Counted from the first letter of the stretch, positions 11,200-21,930 are shown. The stretch is DNA of 64,000 bases from Artocarpus heterophyllus (GCA_025403435.1 JAJQZP010000259.1:620001-684000), one strand, 5' to 3'. Made by a program: numbers and translations. The notes: generated by a model not told the origin, from the letters alone.

Positions 11200-12400
11200 T
11201 TTGCAGGGGATTTAGACGCAGATTCAGAACAGAGAGCGATTTGAAGAATGGAGAGTGCATGCAGATGGATCGTTGTATTTCCGGGAGTGTCTTGTAGTTC
11301 CAGCTATCGCCAAGGTGACGAAAGCCATTTTGGATGAAGCTCATAGGTCTCAGTTTGCCATTCATCCAAGGAGCACAAAGATGTATCATGATTTGAAGAG
11401 GCAATATTGGTGGAGAGGCATGAAGAAAGATGTTTGAGAGTGTGTGGCCAAGTGTACGACGTGTCTTCAGGTGAAAGCCAAGCATCAGAAGCCTGCAGTT
11501 CAGCTTTAGCCGCTTCCTATTCTAGGGTGGAAATGGGAGCATGTGACGATGGATTTTCTCACAGGTTTGTCGAGGATGGAGCAGCGGCATGATGCAGTTT
11601 GGGTCGTAGTCGATAGGTTGACGAAATCGACGCATTTCATTCCGTTCAGGTCGACGTGTTTGAGGAGGATTCTCGGGGATTTGTATCTACAGAACATAGT
11701 GAGATTGCATGGAGTTCCTTTGTCCATCACTTCTGATCGAGACATCAGGTTTAATGCTAAGTACTGGAGGAGTTTTCAGGAGGCTTTAGGTACGGATTTG
11801 AACTTCAGTATGGCGTTTCATCCTCAGACTGATGGGCAGTCTGAGCGGGTTATTCAGATTCTCGAGGATATGTTGCATGCCTGTGCGTTAGACTTTGGCG
11901 AGAATTGAAAGAAATATTTGCATCTGGCGGAGTTCGCGTACAACAATAGCTATTAGGCGAGTATTGGTATGGCACCATTTGAGGCGTTGTGTGGGCAACC
12001 GTGTCGGTCATCGGTGTGTTGGGCAGAGCCAAAAAACAGGGTTATTCTTGGGCCGGATGAGATCCGTGATAGCAATGAGAAAGTCGTCGTGATTCGAGAT
12101 CGATTGAGGGCAGCTCAGAGTCGACAGAAGAGTTACGCGGATAGGAGACGTAGACCCTTAGAGTTTGCGGTTGGAGATTTCGTTCTCATGAAGGTATCGC
12201 CTCGTAAAGGAACTATGCGGTTCGGAGTGAGTGGAAAGCTTGCACCGAGGTATATTGGGCCGTTCGAGATCACTCAGCATGTTGGTGTAGTTGCTTATCA
12301 GCTCGACCTTCCGCCTAAACTCTCTCATGTTCACGATGTGTTCCATGTGTTGATGCTTAGGAAGTGTCCGCCTGAGTAGGGTAAGATAGTTTCATTTCGC
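11200..12400 (+). pseudogene. Gypsy-1 integrase
   Basis: The zinc-binding HHCC region is visible at about 11,340-11,490 (His residues in HRSQFAIHPRSTKMYH, Cys residues after a stop at 11,436). The catalytic triad is intact: MDFLTGLSR, ITSDRDIRF and TDGQSERVIQILEDM supply Asp, Asp and Glu. Stops lie at about 11,507, 11,907 and 11,954. The C-terminal part (11969-12379) has GKLAPRYIGPFEI and HDVFHVLMLRK, typical before a chromodomain. It would insert the cDNA. Confidence 0.88.
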
Positions 12401-12600
12401 AATGTGCAGGTTTGGGACGATACAACGTACGAGAAGGCGCCGATTCAGATCATCGATCGAAAAGTGATCAGTTTGCGTCATCGTGAGATACCATTGGTAA
12501 AGGTTGTGTGGCAACATCACGGGGTTGATGAAGCCACTTAGGAACTAGAGTCGAGTATGCAGGAGTTGTATCGCATTTGTTTTGTTTCTGAATTGAGTTG
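12401..12600 (+). pseudogene. Gypsy-1 chromodomain at integrase C-terminus
   Basis: After a stop near 12,378 the frame resumes with IIDRKVISLRHREIPLVKV, then VWQHHGVDEAT and ELESSMQELY. This is the reduced chromodomain of Tekay/Del-type chromoviruses, thought to guide integration to marked chromatin. A stop replaces the residue after DEAT, where Trp is usual. Confidence 0.78.
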
Positions 12601-12621
12601 TAAATTTTGAGGGCGAAATTT

Positions 12622-12639
12622 CTTTTAGGGGTGAAGAAT
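12622..12639 (+). other. Gypsy-1 polypurine tract
   Basis: CTTTTAGGGGTGAAGAAT lies directly before the 3' LTR and has the purine-rich AGGGGTGAAGA core used to prime plus-strand DNA. Confidence 0.75.
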
Positions 12640-14838
12640 TGTAACACCCTAAAATTAATTTAATGTTATCGTGATGTAAAATGATGAATTAGTGTGCCAT
12701 AATTAATGTTTTAACGTTAATTTGATCATTTGGATAAATTTTGAATTTTAGGTTGTATTGTTAATTTAATAATTCTAATGATTTCTTATTGTTTTAAAAT
12801 GTTGTTTTGAGTTTTAAAACACAACAGTTTGTAAAATGTTAAAAATATTCCGTCTTACAAAACCGTGGGTGGCACTTGGTTTTTGCACAGTAAAACCGCC
12901 CACCGTTTCCCTCTATTTATTCTCTCTCCTCTCCCTCTTTGTGGCTCACTCTCTCTCTCTCTCTCACACCGTGAGTCTCTCTCACTCTCTCCCTCTTGCT
13001 CTCTCCTCTTCTCTCTCAATTTTTCCTCAAAATTTTGAATCCAATCAAGTTCAAGCTTCGGGTTTTGGTGGAGTGGAGGCTCGGGAGCTTGATTGAACAA
13101 CCAAAAATGTGGATTGAAGCTTGAATTCGAGGACAGTTTTGAAATTTCTAAACTTTTTTAAAATTTTTAATTTTCGTGCAGTTTTGAAAATCTAAGTTTG
13201 TTTGAGCTTCGAAAACCCTTGATTTGAGTTAAAGGAACTTAGAACGCCTAGAATCTAAGCTTGGATTGAAGAAAAATGGATTAGATTCAAGATTTTTCAT
13301 TTTTCCTCATTTTCTCCCATTTTGGGATTTTTGTGTTTAAATCTTGTTTAAATGAGTTCAAAAGTGTTCTATTATGTTTTTCTATCATCTATGATTGTTT
13401 TCTATGTTTGGGATTTGAGAAAAACAGGTTAAAATCAAGATTTGAGTTTTGGGAAACCCAAAACCTGTGGCTGGGAATTCTGGGTTTTTTCAGTTCGACA
13501 GGCCGAACTACGTGTTTGGTAGGCCGGATTCAAAGGATCGGCAGGGCGGATTCATCTGTCCGGCAGGCCGAACTTGGAAAATGTCCGGCCGACCGGACTT
13601 GATTTTTGACAGGCCGAACTGCACAGTTCGGCCAGCCGAAGCAGGGCGTCTAGCAGGCCGGCAAGGCATGGGAAAATTTTGTGATTTTTCACCTGTTTTC
13701 ACTGTTTTGAACCCCGATTGAAATTTCAACCTTGTAAAATGATTTTAAAGATACAAATGGCGCACTAGGACATCATCAAATGGTTTAGTAACATAGAATG
13801 TCTCAAACTAGATATTGATCGACTTAGTTTGTATCTAGGATCGTTCGTGGTTCCGTAGAGCTAACGTATAGTGGACCGGGATTACGGTATAGGACACCGT
13901 CATAAGTATCGAGGTAGGACTTTTTGGTAACCCAGTTTCAAAATGATTTGGCTTTGAAAAGGGTTTCTATAAAAATATTTTCAACGGTTGATTGAAAATG
14001 AAATTTATTGATTGTATTTTTGTAAACCATGAACCGAGATGAACTTCATAATAAACTTCATAATGAATAATAATGAAAAATTTCAGTAAATGGGTTTTGA
14101 ATAATGTTAGAAATGAATATAAGGGCATGATGCCATATCAAAGATTGGGTCGTGTAGCGATCGACCTTGGGGGCAGGTCTCGAAACCCAGCTGGGCCACT
14201 ATGGTGGTGATTTTCATGTGCTTTGCCTAGGAAAAGAAAATAATGTATTTCTGGTCGACCGAATAAACTATTTTGGGTAAGAATGTTTTTATTAAATTTA
14301 TTTATTCAAGATTTCTTTTAAATAATTCCCTGAATAGTGAGACTTTTCTTTAAATTAAATGATTTATTAAAATATAGTCCTACTAAGCCTTTCGCTCACA
14401 TTTTCTCTGTTTTTTTAAACCCCAACCCCCCCTCCCCCCCCTCTAGGTGGATTTCCACTTAGGTTCAGAGAGGACTTTATGGACAGAACTCAGGAGCAGT
14501 AAAAAGAGTAGTAGATTATTTGTAGTAATTAATCAAGGCATGTAATGTTTTAACTCTATTTGTACTCGGACTGTGGTTGTATTATTATATTGCCAGTACT
14601 ATGTGTGTGCACAAGTTGTGAGTCAGTGGGACCCTTACTCGTGGTTCTTTATTATTTTATTATTATTCGCTTAATGACTTCACTTGCTTAATGTTTATGA
14701 ATTCTTTTATAAAATGTTTGAAACTTCCACATTTTTATTATTCAACTTAACCCCTAAAATTCTTGATTTTAATTAAATTCCTCTTTTAATTAATTTAAAT
14801 AATCCGCCACGTCACCTCCCGTACTTCGAGGCGTGACA
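12640..14838 (+). repeat. Gypsy-1 3' LTR (2199 bp)
   Basis: It pairs with 5723-7907. It includes a run of Cs at about 14,420-14,445 and loses a short block near 13,925 compared with the 5' copy. The GC-rich motif cluster is at 13,493-13,668 and includes the exact 12-mer GGCAGGCCGAAC at 13,562-13,573. TSD GAACC follows at 14839. Confidence 0.93.
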
Positions 14839-14848
14839 GAACCTTATC

Positions 14849-16045
14849 GATATAGCTCTTTTGCGACAACCCTAGGATACCTCGAGAATGGTCTCTCAGT
14901 ATCTAAATACCTAATACAAAAGAGGTCTCACTAAGATCTTTCATCTCAAAATTACTCGTTAGAAATTTCTTGGTTTCATGCAGTAAGCCTATATCGTTGC
15001 TAGCGAGTAGAATATCATCGACATATAACATCAGAAAGATATATTTACTCCCACTGAACTTGTGATATACACATTCATCAATGACATTTCCCTCAAAACT
15101 GTACGAGGTAATGACTTGATGAAACTTGTGATACCATTGACGAGAAGCTTGTTTAGGACCATAGATGGATTTTTTTAATTTACAAACCATCGACTTTGAA
15201 TCTCCGAATACAAAGTTTTCTAGCTGTACCATATAAATCGTTTCATCAATATCTCCATTGAGAAACGCAGTCTTGACATCCATCTGATGTAGCTCCAGAT
15301 CAAAATGAGCCACTAGTGCCATTATAATTCTAAAAGAGTCTTTCGAAGATACTGGAGAGAAAGTCTCTTTATAGTCTATGCCTTCCTTTTGAGTAAAGCC
15401 TTTGGCAACTAATCGTGCCTTGTATCTCTCGACATTACCCTTCGAATCCCTCTTGGTTTTAAATATCCATTTACAACCAATGGGCTTCACACCTTCAGGT
15501 AATTCGACGAGATCCCAAACGTCATTGTCTTTCATAGACTTCAGCTCATCCTTCATGGCATCAATCCATTTTTTAGAGTTAGAACTATGCATGGCTTGAC
15601 AGAAGTTAATCGGGTCATCCTCTGTTAAACCAACGCCATCCTCATGTTCAATAGTAGATTCTTCTTCAAAGACAACATTTCTTACGTTTCCTTCCCCCAA
15701 AAACTCAACCTCCTCAAGAAATCTTGCATTTCCTATCTCGAAAAAGGATCTTGTTGTGGGATTGTAAAATTTATACCCTCGAGAGCGTTCAGCGTAACCA
15801 ACAAAACAGCAACTAACCATTCTTGAGTCTAGTTTTCTTTCATGTGGCCTGTAAGGCCGAGCCTCAGCTGGACAACCCCAAATATGCAAGTGCCTTATGC
15901 TGGGCTTCTTGCATGTCCAAAGTTCATAAGGGGTTTTGGCAACTGCTTTACTTGGTACTCTATTAAGGATGTAAACTACAGTCTTTAACGCTTCTCCCCA
16001 AAGCGACTCTGGTAAAGAAGAATGACTAATCATACTCCTTACCAT
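14849..16045 (-). pseudogene. Copia-1 integrase C-terminus and reverse transcriptase
   Basis: A 380-codon frame on the minus strand (16045 down to 14903) is the longest in the window. Residues 1-110 are the integrase C-terminal part ([20 protein letters not shown]). RT starts near residue 160 ([20 protein letters not shown]) and includes [19 protein letters not shown], the first catalytic Asp in [13 protein letters not shown], and the active-site YVDD at residues 341-344. It ends near residue 380 in FVLGI, and further RT sequence continues with stops to the gypsy-1 insertion at 14,844. RT is open here, which suggests relatively recent death. Confidence 0.9.
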
Positions 16046-16530
16046 ATCCTTAAGAGTTCAGTTTCATCGTTCTGCAACACCATTCATGCTGGGTTTGCCT
16101 GGCATAGTGTATTGTGGAACAATTCCGCACTCATTGAGGAAAAGTGCGAAGGGTCTTGGACGTTGTTCTCCTGATCCATCATACCTGCCGTAGTATTCTA
16201 CACCACGATCAGATCTGACAGCTTTAATTTTCTTTCCAAGTTGAAATTCTACCTCTGCTTTGAAAGATTTGAAAACATCTAGGGATTGTGACTTCTCATG
16301 TATCAAGTATAGGTAACCATACCTAGAGTAGTCGTCTATGAACGTAATAAAATACTGCTGTCCATTCCAAGAGGCCATAGGGAATGGACCACATATATCA
16401 ATATGTACGAGTTCCAAGACATCTTTAGCTCTTTTGGCACCTATTTTTCTTATGTTTGTTTGTTTTCCTTTAATACACTCGATGCAGACTTGAAAGTCTG
16501 TCAGATCTAAGGTTGAAGAATTCCACCTGA
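16046..16530 (-). pseudogene. Copia-1 integrase core
   Basis: The 16417-16064 minus frame shows VHIDICGPFP with the first catalytic Asp, FIDDYSRYGYLYLI, VRSDRGVEYYG with the second Asp, and NGVAER with the catalytic Glu directly before a stop. A short gap of stops (16046-16063) separates it from the RT-bearing frame. The zinc-binding part lies at 16,418-16,540 in poor shape. Confidence 0.85.
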
Positions 16531-16539
16531 CACAAGTCT

Positions 16540-17160
16540 CTAAATTCTCTGCTTAGAGATGTGACCTAAACTCTTATGCCATAAGATGGTAGAATTCTCA
16601 TTTAATTTTCGCTTTGTTCCACGTGAACTTGTTTGCAGTATTTCATTATAGGAACTAACAACATCAAGCATGTATAGATTATCAATTAAAGAACCAGAAC
16701 CAATAAAATTTGAATTTTGGTAGAGACTAACTTTATTATTTCCAAACGAACAAGAAAAGCCTGATTTGTCCAAAGAAGAAATAGAAATTAAATTCCGTCG
16801 AAAAGACGGTACAATATAAGTCTCAAATAAATCCAAATAAATTCCAGTTCTTAATCGTAATCTGAAAGTCCCTATAGCCTCCACTGCAGCTTTATTGCCA
16901 TCGCCCACAAAGATGAATCTTTCAGCATCACTTAGCGTTCGGCTCCACAGACAACCCTGCATAGTCATACTTATGTGAGTAATAGCACTGGAATCCACCC
17001 ACCAAGTATTCTTAGGTACATAAGCTAAATTAACTTCAGAACAAACAAAAGTTAGAAGCTTACCCTTCTTTACACGCCAGGCGGCGTATTTGGGACACTC
17101 CTTCTTCATGTGTCCCAGCTTCTTGCAGAAGTAGCAGGTAAAATCCTCATCCTGCTTCTT
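16540..17160 (-). pseudogene. Copia-1 gag C-terminus, protease and GAG-pre-integrase region
   Basis: Reading minus from 17136, the CCHC zinc knuckle (positions 17,095-17,136; CYFCKKLGHMKKEC) is intact. The protease active site follows as WWVDSSAITHIS, with Ser where Gly is usual. Then comes the GAG-pre-integrase region (LWHKSLGHISKQRI). The 17109-16540 frame is open for 189 codons and may need a frameshift to join gag. The Ser may be a lineage variant rather than a lesion. Confidence 0.82.
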
Positions 17161-17870
17161 TTGTTTCTTTTTCTACTGAGAAGCACCTTCCACAGTATCC
17201 TTAGCTCTCTTCTTTTTCTTGTTTTGAGAGGTTGAAGCCAAGTGAGCACTCTCAGTCTTATCCCGCTGCTGCCTCTCTTCTTCTTGCACACAGTGAGATA
17301 TAAGCTCATTTAAGGACCATTTGTCCTTTTGAGTATTATAACTCACTTTGAATTGCCCAAAGTGTGCAGGAAGAGAGATCAAAACCAAGTGCACGAGCAA
17401 GTCCTCTGATAGCTCTAGCTTAAGTGACTTGAGTTTCGATGCGAGATGAGACATCTCCATGATGTACTCCCTTATGTTCCCTTTGCCCTTATATTTCATC
17501 GAGACGAGTTTAGCCAAAAGGCTACTCACCTCTAACTTTTCATTTTTGGCAAAATATTGCTCAATTTCCTCAATGAACTTCTTGGCATTCTCGCTCTTAG
17601 TAATAGAGCCCCGAAACGCTCTGAGAATAGTGCGTTTCATGATCATTAAGCACATTCGGTTAGAGCGATCCCATTTCTCAATTTTAACCTCATTAGGGTT
17701 TTTCGTAGTAGGAATGGGTCGCTCCGACCTAAGTGCAAGATCCAAATCCATACAACCGAGGACTATCTCCACGGTTTCCTTCCAAATCTTGAAGTTCGTC
17801 CCATTCAACATTGGGATGTTGTTGACTTGAGCAGAAACATTTGTAGCAGTAGCAATTGAGACTGGATAGA
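17160..17870 (-). pseudogene. Copia-1 gag
   Basis: The 17811-17173 minus frame (212 codons) begins MLNGTNFKIWKETVEIVLG, the usual start of plant copia gag (UBN2/DUF4219 type). It continues with FIEEIEQYFAKNEKLEVSSL and ELSEDLLVHLVLISLPAHF, ending in a lysine-rich tail. Translation upstream of this Met is open in part (VNNIP), so the true start may lie near 17,860 and be lost. Gag forms the particle. Confidence 0.85.
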
Positions 17871-19018
17871 GAACAAAATAAATAAAAAATCAAAAATAAA
17901 TAATATATATATATGGGCCTTTAATCAAGATACCTAACACAACATTAATATCTAGTCTTTGGATAGAGATATCAACTTGTAAGTGGTATTCTTAGCATAG
18001 TAATCAAATACTGATAATAATTCCTGTAAAGAATAGTCTTTCTTTGGACCGACTATTATTCACATGGAAAACTTAATAATTACCACATATCATTACTATA
18101 GGTGAATATGTAATTTGGCCAAACATTAATCTTCCTTTCCTTTTGGCCGGTTAATATTCACATGAATCACATATGCACAATTATCTTGACATTCTACAAT
18201 AAATTAATTTACACAAAAGGGGCTACTTTGGCAGCATATTGTTTCAATTAATCTGTTTTAGAATATTGGACTATTATGTGGAAATATATACTAAAAGATT
18301 CAAACTTCAATTTAAATCATTAGACGTTTTTTTTTAATATAAACCACCTGTCGTTTAAAGAGAAAAAAAAAATGTAGCCATCTATAAGAAAACGACATGT
18401 CGTTTAGTTTATCCAAAAACAACGTGTCATTTTGAACTTAATGAATTCGCAGCCAACCTTAAGAAAACGACATGTCATTTTTGTTCAACAAAAACAAAAT
18501 GTCGTTTTAATCCAAACGACTGCTGCACACTCAAAACAAACGACTCGTCGTTTTTTGGCTGTCTTCTTCCTCTGACGGGTTCTACACGACCTGAATGGAT
18601 CCAATTGGATCCGAATTGCAGACCCGCCTTTTCCTATGCCTTCTAAACACCAAAAAAGATGATTTTAATCATAGAAAACTTAGAAAATTATTAACTTAAT
18701 GATTTATGACCTTAGTTTTCATCAAAAAAATGTAGAAAGCAACACCCAAAAAATGGCAGAAACCAACGTCCATAGTATATATATATATATACACAACCAT
18801 GTCCAAAAAAGTGAAGAGTGTGTGTTTGAATGTGCATATATATATATATGAATACATACTGGAATATTGAACACCAAAAAATTTCAAAACGAAAAACTTT
18901 AAGAAATCATGAAATTGAGAAAACGTGTTCATATAACTGCCAAAACAACCGGATGTATATATAACCAAAATACATATACAATTATGCAAAACAATCCCAA
19001 TAATCTAATAATGATAAC
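17871..19018 (-). other. Copia-1 leader, noncoding
   Basis: An AT-rich leader of about 1.1 kb lies between gag and the 5' LTR. It holds (TA)n runs at 18,775-18,792 and 18,836-18,850 and a cluster of AAACGAC/GTCGTTT palindromes at 18,350-18,555. A 97-codon minus frame at 18,989-18,696 is tyrosine/phenylalanine-rich, comes from the AT runs, and is unlikely to be a gene. Confidence 0.6.
18350..18555. repeat. Cluster of AAACGAC-n-GTCGTTT palindromes
   Basis: Units at 18,350, 18,390-18,405 (AAACGACATGTCGTTT, a perfect 16-base palindrome), 18,464-18,481, 18,492-18,507, 18,514 and 18,538-18,553 (AAACGACTCGTCGTTT). The units are spaced 20-80 bases apart. Confidence 0.8.
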
Positions 19019-19035
19019 TTGCTCTTGATATCAAT
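19019..19035 (-). other. Copia-1 primer binding site, degenerate
   Basis: On the minus strand the bases after the 5' LTR read ATTGATATCAAGAGCAAG. This resembles the usual TGGTATCAGAGC initiator-tRNA complement with a G-to-A change and one inserted A. Confidence 0.55.
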
Positions 19036-19531
19036 TGTAGAAAAAAAAATTTACAAAACAATCAACCCAACTCAATATGATTATTGTCCTAAAGCAAGAA
19101 TACCATAAGCCTAGGATCTATATCATACCAGATTATTGAAAATTAATAAACAAATAAAATACCTGGATCTATTGGTGTTGATCAATCAGCGAAACTGGTG
19201 GTATGTGATCTTTCTCAACCAAAACGCCTCAATTCCTTAATGGGACTGTCGTCACTTTTCCTGATGGGAAAAAAAAAAGACTATAACGTGTTTTAGTATA
19301 TTGGAGACCATAACCAGTATATAGGGTTCCCATAATCCCTTAAATGGTATCTACTCAATTTACTCCATATTGGTTTCCATAATTAACGGGTTTTATCATT
19401 AAAATGAGATCACTAAAATTTCAACCCGTATTAAATAGCATTATATAATTGATTCAAAATTATATGTTGCCCAATATAGGAAATATGATTTCCTAGTAAT
19501 TACCTAATATAGGAAATCTAATTTCCTAACA
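19036..19531 (-). repeat. Copia-1 5' LTR (496 bp)
   Basis: TGTAG...CTAACA with TSD GGTTA after it. Near the CA end two copies of an AATATAGGAAAT..ATTTCCTA dyad lie about 33 bases apart, shared with the left LTR. Confidence 0.92.
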
Positions 19532-19536
19532 GGTTA

Positions 19537-19885
19537 GCCTTAGCTAGTAAGGATAATGAGATTCCAGAAGTTAGAATTGAGCTGAAGAAAGAGGAACGGA
19601 CGAACTCTTGAGAACACTAGAGGCCCAGTTAGCATCAGCTGAACTTTCAGAAGCAGTAATTGCCTTTAAAAAAGATTGATTAAGAAAAATTAAAGATGAA
19701 TAAGGGTGAGAAATTGGTTATGAAAAGGAAAGAAGGATTTTGGAGAATAGGAGTTTAAAGCTCCAAAGAGATAAGATTTGTGGTCGAAGAATTAGGGAAA
19801 TGATCAGAGCTTTATTCGGCTCAGAATCAGTAATACAAGTTGTGCCAGACGAGATAAAAAGTGAAAGAAGAAGAGATATAGAATT
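19537..19885 (+). pseudogene. Orphan coiled-coil remnant, sense strand
   Basis: Directly right of copia-1 the plus strand reads LALASKDNEIPEVRIELKKE and, after frame changes, LEAQLASAELSEAVIAFKK and 19740-19884 ENRSLKLQRDKICGRRIREM. The composition is that of a charged coiled coil. Before copia-1 inserted it was continuous with 3,960-4,048, where the plus frame reads GEIETARVEIKARAKVVWIA. It may be a second additional ORF of the Tat element or a gene fragment; I do not recognise the family. Confidence 0.35.
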
Positions 19886-20990
19886 ACTAAAAGACTTTAA
19901 ACTTCTCACTCCAATAAGACTTCTATTTAGCATTTGCGAGTTGGTCATATTAACCTGAATATGATTCAAAGGTTGGTAAGGGATGGACCTTTAAGTCACT
20001 TAAAAGTGAAATCTATACCATAATGTGAATCTTGTTGGAGGGTAAAATGACCAAAAGACCATTTGGGTCTAAGGGCAATAGTGCAGAAGGGGTTCTAAAA
20101 CTTGTACATAGTGATGTTTGCAGACCGATAAACACCCGAGCATGAGGAGGGTATGAGTACTTCGTCACTTTCAATGATGATTACTCAAGGTATGGTTATG
20201 TGTGCCTAATGCCCACAAAAGCAAAACTTATGACAAGTTCAGGGAGTTTCAGGCTAAAGTGAAAAAGCAATTGGGTAGACCAATAAAGGTACTTCGATCT
20301 GATTGAGGTGGAAAATATCTTTTTAATGAGTTCTTGGGACACTTATTAACGAATAAGATTTTATCCCATTTGACTGTGTCGAGAACTCCGTAGCAAAATG
20401 GCATAGCAGAGAGAAGAAATAGGACTTTGTTGGACATAGTTAAGTCTATGATGAGTTATTCATCATTGCCTTTATCCTTTTGGGGATATGCACTACAAAC
20501 CGCATGTTATTTTTTGAATAATGTGCCTTCAAAATCGGTTTCTAAAACTCCTCACGAGCTATGGACAGGCAAGAAGATACCTTTAAAACATATTTGCATA
20601 TGGGGATGTCCGGCTCATGTCCTGTTTAAGGATGCAAATAAGTTGAAAACACCTTTGGAAGTTTGCGTGTTTCTAGATATCCAAAATGAACTAAAGGGGG
20701 TTATTTCTATAACTCAAAGGAAAATAAAGTTATGGTTTCAACTAATACAACTTTCCTTAAGAAAAGTTACATGGATGACTTTAAGCCTCGAAGTAAAGTG
20801 GTGCTTGAAGAGTTATTCAATCACTTCGAGGGTTCTAGTAGAAACCACTCTAATTGGTGTGAAAAAACAAACGAGCTCGAACAACAACCTAAAGGGCTTC
20901 GACATAGTGGAAGGATCGGGCGTCAGCCCGAGAGGTATATGCTTAATGGTGAGGCCTGCTTAGCTAAACTGGATGAACATAATACGGATG
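19886..20990 (+). pseudogene. Copia-2 integrase, broken
   Basis: It begins with the GAG-pre region (RLVRDGPLSHLK, after a frame change). The core follows, with FNDDYSRYGYV at about 20,170 and a second Asp region carrying a stop near 20,303. Open stretch 20427-20963 ([20 protein letters not shown], then [20 protein letters not shown]) is the integrase C-terminal part. Multiple frameshifts separate these parts. Confidence 0.82.
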
Positions 20991-21930
20991 CTTACTCTTA
21001 CAAAGAGGCCATGGAGGATGTTATTTGAAACTCTGGATAGAGGCCATGAACACAAAGATGAAATCTATAAGGACTAATCGGTCTAGGAGCTTGTGGATCT
21101 TCCCAAAGAGGTAAAACTTATAGGGCGTAAATGGATCTACAAGAGGAAAAAAGGAGTGAATAGAAAGGTCAAGACCTTTAAGGCTACACTGGTAACTAAG
21201 GGCTACACTGGTAGCTAAGGGATACACACAAAAGGAAGGAATCGATTATGAGGAAACCTTTTTGTCTGTAGCCATACTTAAGTCCATCCGGATTCTCTTG
21301 TCCATAGCTGCTGCTCTTGACTATGAGATTAAGATGGCCTTTTTAAATGGCTATCTTGATGAGTCCATCTATATGAAACAACCAAATGGGTTCAAGGTCA
21401 AGGGCAATATGGTAAGGTTTGTAAGTTGCTAAAGTCAATTTATGGGATTAAGTGATCAAGACTTTTAGGTATGCATAAAATGTAGATGAACCATGTGTTT
21501 ATAAACATATTAAGGATGAGAAGGTAGTTTTTCTACTGCTCTATGTAGATGACATTCTTCTAATAAGCAATGACGTTAGGGCGTTGTCATCGGTCAAATT
21601 ATGGTTGACCAAGTAGTTTGACCAGAAGGACTTAGGTGAGGCTAAGTTTGTTCTAGGTATCGAGATATTTCGGGATAAGAAGAAAAGAATGATAGCTCTG
21701 TCCCAAGTCGGTTGTATAGATAAGATTCTCAGGAGGTTTGCAATGCAGGATTCTAAGAAAGGTGGACAAACATCTAGGTCTGGAATTACTCTTTTCTAAG
21801 AAAGACTCTTCAAAGTCTGATGAAGAAAAAGAATGCAAGAAGAAGGTGCCTTATGCTTCAGTAGGAGTAGTCTCGTGTATGCCATACTTTTCACATGACC
21901 AGATATTTGTTATGCGGTCCGAATGATAAA
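20991..21930 (+). pseudogene. Copia-2 reverse transcriptase, broken
   Basis: Pieces in several frames: WIEAMNTKMKSIRTN at about 21,035; KGVNRKVKTFKATLVTKGYT, with a short local duplication of the GCTACACTGGTA phrase at 21,183-21,217; MAFLNGYLDESIYMKQPNGF at about 21,330; and the active site [13 protein letters not shown] at about 21,536-21,574. Frameshifts and stops occur throughout, so it is heavily decayed compared with copia-3. Confidence 0.82.

Larger units (their letters stand above)
5723..14838 (+). mobile_element. Gypsy-1: Tekay/Del-like chromovirus, near full length
   Basis: Two LTRs of about 2.19 kb enclose gag, protease, RT, RNase H, integrase and a chromodomain in gypsy order on the plus strand. 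PBS and polypurine tract are visible, and the 5-bp TSD GAACC is intact. The insertion splits copia-1 between RT and RNase H, so it is younger than copia-1. Coding capacity is lost mainly through in-frame stops rather than frameshifts. The chromodomain at the integrase C-terminus and the long LTRs suggest the Tekay/Del clade. Confidence 0.93.
4049..19531 (-). mobile_element. Copia-1: Ty1/copia retrotransposon split by gypsy-1
   Basis: Two LTRs of 477 and 496 bp (4049-4525 and 19036-19531), both bounded by TG...CA, enclose a minus-strand gag-pol. The direct repeat GGTTA lies at 4044-4048 and 19532-19536, a 5-bp target-site duplication. Pol order is protease, integrase, RT, RNase H, which defines copia. 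The RT and RNase H halves are separated by gypsy-1 (5723-14838); without it the element is about 6.4 kb. Several stops make it non-autonomous. It sits at the right edge of the Tat/coiled-coil remnant. Confidence 0.92.

Noticed and set aside
12836..13100. Overlapping Ser/Leu-rich (plus) and Glu/Arg-rich (minus) open frames inside the gypsy-1 LTR; similar frames at 5,949-6,200, 54,593-54,949 and 61,372-61,569
   Set aside because: They are translations of the CT/GA microsatellite and recur at the same place in each LTR; no domain and no start context.
17459..17830. 123-codon plus-strand frame
   Set aside because: Antisense shadow of copia-1 gag.
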